A stretch of DNA of 64,000 nucleotides, taken from NCBI GenBank assembly GCA_016296505.1, contig JAEDJD010000008.1:1-64000 (forward strand), written 5' to 3'. This DNA is from Oscillospiraceae bacterium. Its GTDB lineage: Bacteria > Bacillota > Clostridia > Oscillospirales > Ruminococcaceae. The notes under the pieces are model-generated. The model was not told where the DNA came from. It did not search any database and saw only the letters and a program-made list of their open reading frames with translations. Positions 59,170 through 64,000 of the stretch are shown here, one piece after another. The stretch's first letter is position 1. Every line of letters begins with the position of its first letter. The translations under genes and the position numbers were made by a program.

Positions 59170-61518
59170 TTATCTTGCGTAAGGATTCAGTTGACCCATC
59201 GGGATCAGCTTTGCAATCGCACGCAGAATTTGCATCGTATCATCACCGTTCAGATTCCGATCGCCGGTGACATCGGCATTGATCTTACCCTGCGCCGTGA
59301 TTTTTGCGGTTGCGTCCTCGGCTGCGAATCTTGCAAGCAGAACCGCGTCTGAAACGTCAACCTCATCGTCAAGATTGACGTCGCCCCAACACGTAGCCGT
59401 TTGCACATTGGAAGCTGTTGTCTCAGATACTGTCGTCGTTGTCTTGGAATCAGAAGAAACCGTTGTCGTAGTAGTTGACTGCGGCGTGGTTTCCGTCTGA
59501 ATCGGCGTTGTACCATTCGGTTTACTGCCCGACGCCGGGTTCGCACTGATCGAGCCTGTACCCTTTGTACCATCCGGCTCAATACCGAATATCAACTGAC
59601 CGTTTTCATATACCGGAATATACTCTGTCTTGATATTGTCCTTGCCCGGCAAGCCATTTGCAGAGTGATCATTCGATTCATCCCAGCCCTTGCCGTAATC
59701 CGGACAGACGATCGCAAGCAGAATTTCACACTGCTGTACGCCCTCGGAAACCGGAAGAACTGCTCTGCCATCCGGGAATGTCACTTCGATATAATAGATA
59801 TCGCCGTCATACTGCTTCGGCTCGGATACGACTGCCGGTTCCACGCCGGAGCCTTTATACATCTCAGATTGGTTACGGTCGCAGCGCAGAACAACCTTGG
59901 TCGGATCGTAGCCTGCGGCTTTCAGCTCGCTTGCGTCAAAGAAATAACGCATCGAGAGATTGTCAACGCAGCGTGCCGGCCATGCGGTATGGTTTGTCAG
60001 CTTCATGCTGACGGTTGTACCGCCGGAATCATGCGTTGCCTTTGCCTCGACAAAGAATTCATCGTCGCGCTCGTCCGGATACGGGAATGCAGGATCGCCC
60101 TTGCCGCCGTATTCCGTTACCATCTTACATAACAATGCGGTAAAGCCTGCGTTATAGTCGGTCGCAACCTCATTGTTAATGTAGTTATTGCGGTCGTCAA
60201 CATAATTGCCCGATTCATCCGGACCGCCAACCAACGCGCCGTAAAGAACGTGACGGCTGATTTCCGGCTGCTTGAAATCGTTTTTCCAAGAGCCATGCGC
60301 TGTACGATGATGCGGATTGCGCGGAGAATTTTCCGCATATCCGACTACATACGGAATCTTATTCGGGTTGTCGCCGAGCGTGTAATTGATCTGCGTCTCA
60401 TACAGATTCTTGTAGGTATCGTAATTTGCGTCGTCCTTGAACAGCTCGTCCGCAGCCACAGCGGTAATGAAACCAACTGTATTTGCATAACGCAGACAAC
60501 CCCACGAATCTACATAGACCAATCCGCCGGCTTTATGACGGGACGTATCAGACCAGTAATCCAGATGCTTCTTGACCTGCGCTTTCCATGTTGCGTCGCC
60601 GGTGTTGATCGCATACAGCAAGGAACCGCCCTGCTGTACGTCATCCCAGCACTGCGACCATGAATATTTCAGCGTATCGCCCTGTCCAAGCTCATGTCCG
60701 AGATTCGGAATATAGCCCTTTGCCTGATCGAGATATGCGCTGTCTCCTGTCGCGATGTACAGCCAGTTTGCACAGTAGAACAGATCGTCATAAAACTGTC
60801 TGGACTGATAGAATCCCTGCGCGTCGGTATCATTATAGCCGTCATCGCTCTGATCGGCGTCTGCCATTTTCAGATAATTCTTTGCATGATCAATATAATC
60901 CTGCAAAATCGAATCATCGACTCTGCCCTTGAGCGCGCACGCGCCGGCAGCTAGCGCCGCACCCATTTCCGCCGTAACAGCGGAAGCATTGCGGCCCTCG
61001 ATATGCTCTCTGGAACCGGTGATATTCTGATCCGCCATGCCGTACTCAAGCACTTCAACAGATCCCCACCAAGAATGGTCCTTCTGACCGATACCAACCT
61101 GATAAATTACGGAATCACCCAGATCACAGGCTGCCAGATAGTCCATAACCCATTTCAGATTATTGACATAATTGGTCATTTCGCCGCAAGCCTCGATGCC
61201 TTCGGGATACTGGTACAATCCCCATGCAAGCATGGACGCCGTATAGGACATCGGAAGATTGAATTTTACATGGTCGCCTGCGTCGTACCAGCCGCCGTCC
61301 ACAATGTCATCAACTGTGGCGTCGCCGCGCCATTCTACACGATTCCATTCCGGCAGATGTCCTGCCTGCTGACACTCGTAAAAATAGAGCGACATCTGCA
61401 ATGCCTTGGCATAATCATATTTACCCTCTGCTGAGACTGTTGCAGCCGGTACAAGCTGCATCGCGCCTGCAAGCATGACAAAGGCTGATAAAAATGCCGC
61501 GGACCGTTTCAGTTTCAT
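59170..61518 (-). CDS. GH9 cellulase with CBM3-type module and dockerin
   Basis: A 782-residue secreted cellulosomal cellulase. Signal peptide 1-30. GH9 domain (about 33-475) has GGWYDAGDHVKFNLPMSYT, SPRNPHHRTAHGS and INNEVATDYNAGF. A CBM3c-like beta-sandwich follows directly (about 490-640; FFVEAKATHDSGGTTVSMKLTN, LSMRYFFDASEL), the theme-B GH9-CBM3c layout of processive endoglucanases. Thr/Ser linker, then a dockerin (GDVNLDDEVDVSDAVLLARF, DVTGDRNLNGDDTMQILRAI). Confidence 0.95.
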   Translation of the reverse strand: MKLKRSAAFLSAFVMLAGAMQLVPAATVSAEGKYDYAKALQMSLYFYECQQAGHLPEWNRVEWRGDATVDDIVDGGWYDAGDHVKFNLPMSYTASMLAWGLYQYPEGIEACGEMTNYVNNLKWVMDYLAACDLGDSVIYQVGIGQKDHSWWGSVEVLEYGMADQNITGSREHIEGRNASAVTAEMGAALAAGACALKGRVDDSILQDYIDHAKNYLKMADADQSDDGYNDTDAQGFYQSRQFYDDLFYCANWLYIATGDSAYLDQAKGYIPNLGHELGQGDTLKYSWSQCWDDVQQGGSLLYAINTGDATWKAQVKKHLDYWSDTSRHKAGGLVYVDSWGCLRYANTVGFITAVAADELFKDDANYDTYKNLYETQINYTLGDNPNKIPYVVGYAENSPRNPHHRTAHGSWKNDFKQPEISRHVLYGALVGGPDESGNYVDDRNNYINNEVATDYNAGFTALLCKMVTEYGGKGDPAFPYPDERDDEFFVEAKATHDSGGTTVSMKLTNHTAWPARCVDNLSMRYFFDASELKAAGYDPTKVVLRCDRNQSEMYKGSGVEPAVVSEPKQYDGDIYYIEVTFPDGRAVLPVSEGVQQCEILLAIVCPDYGKGWDESNDHSANGLPGKDNIKTEYIPVYENGQLIFGIEPDGTKGTGSISANPASGSKPNGTTPIQTETTPQSTTTTTVSSDSKTTTTVSETTASNVQTATCWGDVNLDDEVDVSDAVLLARFAAEDATAKITAQGKINADVTGDRNLNGDDTMQILRAIAKLIPMGQLNPYAR

Positions 61519-61650
61519 TGATAAATCCCCTCCTCATAATTTGCGTGGTCATACCACTCTATTTTATATTATGCCATAATTCCCACAGATTGTCAAGTGA
61601 ATTCTTGCGATTTCTGCAACAATCCGTCATGCAGACCACTCAATATATCA

Positions 61651-61679
61651 TTTACTTCATATTCGTTTCCGTGTATAAT
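61651..61679 (+). promoter_or_regulatory. Possible promoter of the GH43 gene
   Basis: TTTACT (61651-61656), 17 bp, TATAAT (61674-61679), 36 bp before ATG 61716. The -35 is weak. Confidence 0.45.
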
Positions 61680-61715
61680 AGATATATAAAAATATATATT
61701 TCTGGGGGAATTGCT

Positions 61716-64000
61716 ATGAAAAAAATATTCGCACTGTTTTCCGCAGCCGCACTGCTTTGCTCTGCGCTGAATGCGTATACGCCGGCGGTCTCTGCTGCGG
61801 ACGCGGAATTCAAAAAAGCTCGCGTTTCCGCGCATGATCCATCTATCGTGAAGGACGAGCAGACCGGTATGTACTATGTCTTCGGCTCGCATATCGAAGC
61901 CGCGAAGTCCAATAATCTGCAAAGCTGGACTTCCTTTGCAAACGGCTATACTCGTCAGAATAACAAGCTTTTTGGCGATCTTTCAAACAATCTGAAAAAA
62001 GCCTTCGCTTGGGCTGGCGAGGATCTCGGAGACTGTGTGGGCGGGTTTGCCGTCTGGGCGCCGGATGTGGTCTGGAATCCCGATTATGTCAATCAGGATG
62101 GCTCCAAAGGCGCGTATCTGATGTACTTCTGCACATCCTCCGACTACCGTACTTCCGTCATCGCATATGCGGCGTCCAAAACGATAGAGGGTCCGTATAC
62201 CTTTGTGGATACGCTGATTTACTCCGGCTTCACCGACACGACCGTTATGGCGACCAGCCCCTCGAAAAATGTCAACCGCAGATACTCCAATACGAATATT
62301 CAGGAACTGATTGACGCAGGACAGGTCACGTTCAATAGCCAGTGGTTCAACAACCATATTTTCAATAACCAGATGTTCCCGAATGCAATCGACCCGACAA
62401 TCTATACCGATACCGATGGCAAAATGTATATGTGCTACGGTTCATGGTCGGGCGGCATTTTTACGCTGGAGCTTGATAAAACAACCGGTAAATGTATCCA
62501 TCCGAAATCCGGTCAGACCGCTGACGGCAGAATGGTGGACAGCTATTTCGGCACCAAAATTTCCGGCGGCTACGGCAAATCCGGCGAGGGACCGTTCATC
62601 GAATATAATGCGGATACCGGCTTCTATTATCTTTGGATTACCTACGGCGGTCTGACTTCGACCGGCGGCTATAATATGCGCGTTGGACGTTCCAGATCCC
62701 CCCTTGGACCATTTGTGGATCCCTCCGGCAAGGATATGGTGCTTCCGTCAAACCCCGATCTCAATTCAGTCGGTCTCAAAGTCATGACAAACTATAAATT
62801 CTCGTCGCTGCCACGCGCATATATGGCGCCTGGACATAATTCTGTTTTGCAGGATTCCGATGGTCAATGGTATCTCGTCAATCATACGCGCTTCGACGAT
62901 GGCGCGGAATTCCATGAGGTTCGCGTCCATGCGATGCACTTCAACGAGGCGGGCTGGCCTGTCGTCATGCCCTATGAATACAGCGGCGAAACATGGTCGG
63001 ACGCCGGCTTTGAACCTGCTTCTCTTGCTGGTACCTATGAATTCATCAACCACGGCAGCGCAACGGATGGCAAAATCACTTCCGCACAGAACATTACCCT
63101 CAATCCAGACGGTACGATTTCCGGTTCTGTCTCCGGAACATGGCGCGAAAACAATGACAGCGCCGCCGCGACTTTCAATATCGGAAACGTTAGTTATCAG
63201 GGGTATTTCAATCCGCAATATGATGAGACCGGTACTGGAAAAAAGGTCATGACCTTTACCGCCGTCGGCAACAATAACCAGTCAATCTGGGGCGTGAATA
63301 CAGCTGCATGGAACGGCACAGAACGCAATCGTCTGTACAATCATATCGGCAGCGGCGCGCTCGTCTATGACAAAAATGCCGTCGCAGATCACAGCGGCAG
63401 CGTCTTGATCGGCGATTCCGGTCTGCTGAGCAATGTCCCTTATACGATCACCAATGTCAACAGCGGTCTGGTGCTCGAATCCGTACCCGGTTCCATGCAG
63501 GACGGTACCGGTATTCAGCAATGGGCGAAGCGCGGCAACAAATCCGGCGACATCAATCAGGATTTCCGTCTGACCGATCTCGGCGATGGCTACTGCCGCA
63601 TTTCTTCTATGGTCGATGAGGATTACTGCGTGACCGTTCAGGGCAACTCTGCTGAAAATGGGCTGGAAATCGCGTTTCAAAAGTACAGCGGCGCGGATAA
63701 TCAGAAATGGAAACTCATAAAATCCGGCAGCTATTTCGCGATTGTCGCAAAATCTGCCGGCGACGCAGCCGGTCTCGATGTCTATGAATGGTCAAAGGAA
63801 AACGGCGGCGCTATCAAACAATGGGAATTCTGGGGCGGTGAATGTCAGCTCTGGAAAATTACCCCAACATATGCGACGGTTCCTGCGCGCGCCTATACCA
63901 TCCGGAATCTCGAAAACGCGCAGTTCATCAGCGCAAATCATAACGCTTTACAGCAAAGCAATACCGCAACTGCTTGGATTCTGAAGCGAGTCGATGACAA
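61716..64000 (+). CDS. GH43 arabinanase-type enzyme with ricin-type module (3' end outside window)
   Basis: At least 761 residues. Signal peptide 1-27. GH43 five-blade propeller (about 30-430): the catalytic-base region VSAHDPSIVKD, general-acid region SGEGPFIEYN, and YMAPGHNSVLQDSDGQWYLVNHTRF typical of endo-arabinanases. A GH43 C-terminal beta domain (LAGTYEFINHGSATDGKI) follows. From about 570 there is a ricin-type (CBM13-like) beta-trefoil (YTITNVNSGLVLESVPGS, QDFRLTDLGDGYCRISSM, QWEFWGGECQLWKI). The ATG follows GGGGGAA. A dockerin may lie past the edge. Confidence 0.9.
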   Translation, partial: MKKIFALFSAAALLCSALNAYTPAVSAADAEFKKARVSAHDPSIVKDEQTGMYYVFGSHIEAAKSNNLQSWTSFANGYTRQNNKLFGDLSNNLKKAFAWAGEDLGDCVGGFAVWAPDVVWNPDYVNQDGSKGAYLMYFCTSSDYRTSVIAYAASKTIEGPYTFVDTLIYSGFTDTTVMATSPSKNVNRRYSNTNIQELIDAGQVTFNSQWFNNHIFNNQMFPNAIDPTIYTDTDGKMYMCYGSWSGGIFTLELDKTTGKCIHPKSGQTADGRMVDSYFGTKISGGYGKSGEGPFIEYNADTGFYYLWITYGGLTSTGGYNMRVGRSRSPLGPFVDPSGKDMVLPSNPDLNSVGLKVMTNYKFSSLPRAYMAPGHNSVLQDSDGQWYLVNHTRFDDGAEFHEVRVHAMHFNEAGWPVVMPYEYSGETWSDAGFEPASLAGTYEFINHGSATDGKITSAQNITLNPDGTISGSVSGTWRENNDSAAATFNIGNVSYQGYFNPQYDETGTGKKVMTFTAVGNNNQSIWGVNTAAWNGTERNRLYNHIGSGALVYDKNAVADHSGSVLIGDSGLLSNVPYTITNVNSGLVLESVPGSMQDGTGIQQWAKRGNKSGDINQDFRLTDLGDGYCRISSMVDEDYCVTVQGNSAENGLEIAFQKYSGADNQKWKLIKSGSYFAIVAKSAGDAAGLDVYEWSKENGGAIKQWEFWGGECQLWKITPTYATVPARAYTIRNLENAQFISANHNALQQSNTATAWILKRVDD

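Overview
This window looks like the chromosome of a cellulolytic, cellulosome-forming Ruminococcus-type Firmicute (Oscillospiraceae). Three secreted proteins carry C-terminal dockerin repeats: two GH9 cellulases with Thr-rich linkers and one beta-propeller protein. A lipoprotein with a cohesin-like domain, an arabinanase-like GH43 enzyme and many TTGACA-N17-TATAAT promoters fit the same picture. No rRNA, tRNA or CRISPR array was seen. The genus call is inference from gene content, not from a marker gene.

Positions 1-14.4 kb are an AT-richer accessory region full of mobile-element debris. It holds a large serine recombinase running off the left edge, a BRO-type antirepressor, a WYL regulator missing its C-terminal domain, a class II Fic protein with a textbook promoter, DUF4417 and MGGRG-type phage/ICE cargo genes, and fragments of an HK97-type capsid gene and a phage 'virulence' gene fused tail to tail. 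An intact WYL regulator is followed by two promoters that share the 9-mer GTACATCGG at the same distance from the -10 box. After these come unknown genes, a repeat protein with an in-frame stop, a YqiA-like hydrolase, a MITE-like element and a phosphatase-like gene. The region ends in a truncated ASCH-DUF1810 gene whose 3' end runs into the next locus.

14.4-18 kb is a compact SOS-like cassette on the minus strand: a self-cleaving XRE-S24 repressor, a SRAP (HMCES/YedK) protein, a Y-family polymerase and a YolD-like protein. 18-30.6 kb is housekeeping and signalling: dockerin beta-propeller protein, peptide deformylase, Na+/alanine symporter, a frameshifted AIM24-family gene, an EAL phosphodiesterase, YbaK deacylase, a COG0523 GTPase, a two-component system, and a minimal SufC-SufB pair (SMS type) preceded by a multi-hairpin repeat element.

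30.7-40.3 kb holds prfC, a DUF6472 gene, an AsnB-like protein without its glutaminase nucleophile, and an HTH-cupin-acyl-CoA ligase fusion preceded by a T-box leader and carrying a premature TGA. It also holds nth, DUF4416, asparaginase and a metallophosphoesterase. 40.4-64 kb is the cellulosome and surface region: GH9-dockerin; MoxR-DUF58-cohesin lipoprotein operon; a GHL10 lipoprotein; a TlpA-like thiol lipoprotein; a second two-component system; a DUF2156-YkgJ-PepD-SbcD-SbcC run; a membrane-anchored clostripain-family protease; GH9-CBM3-dockerin; and a GH43-ricin-type enzyme cut off by the right edge.
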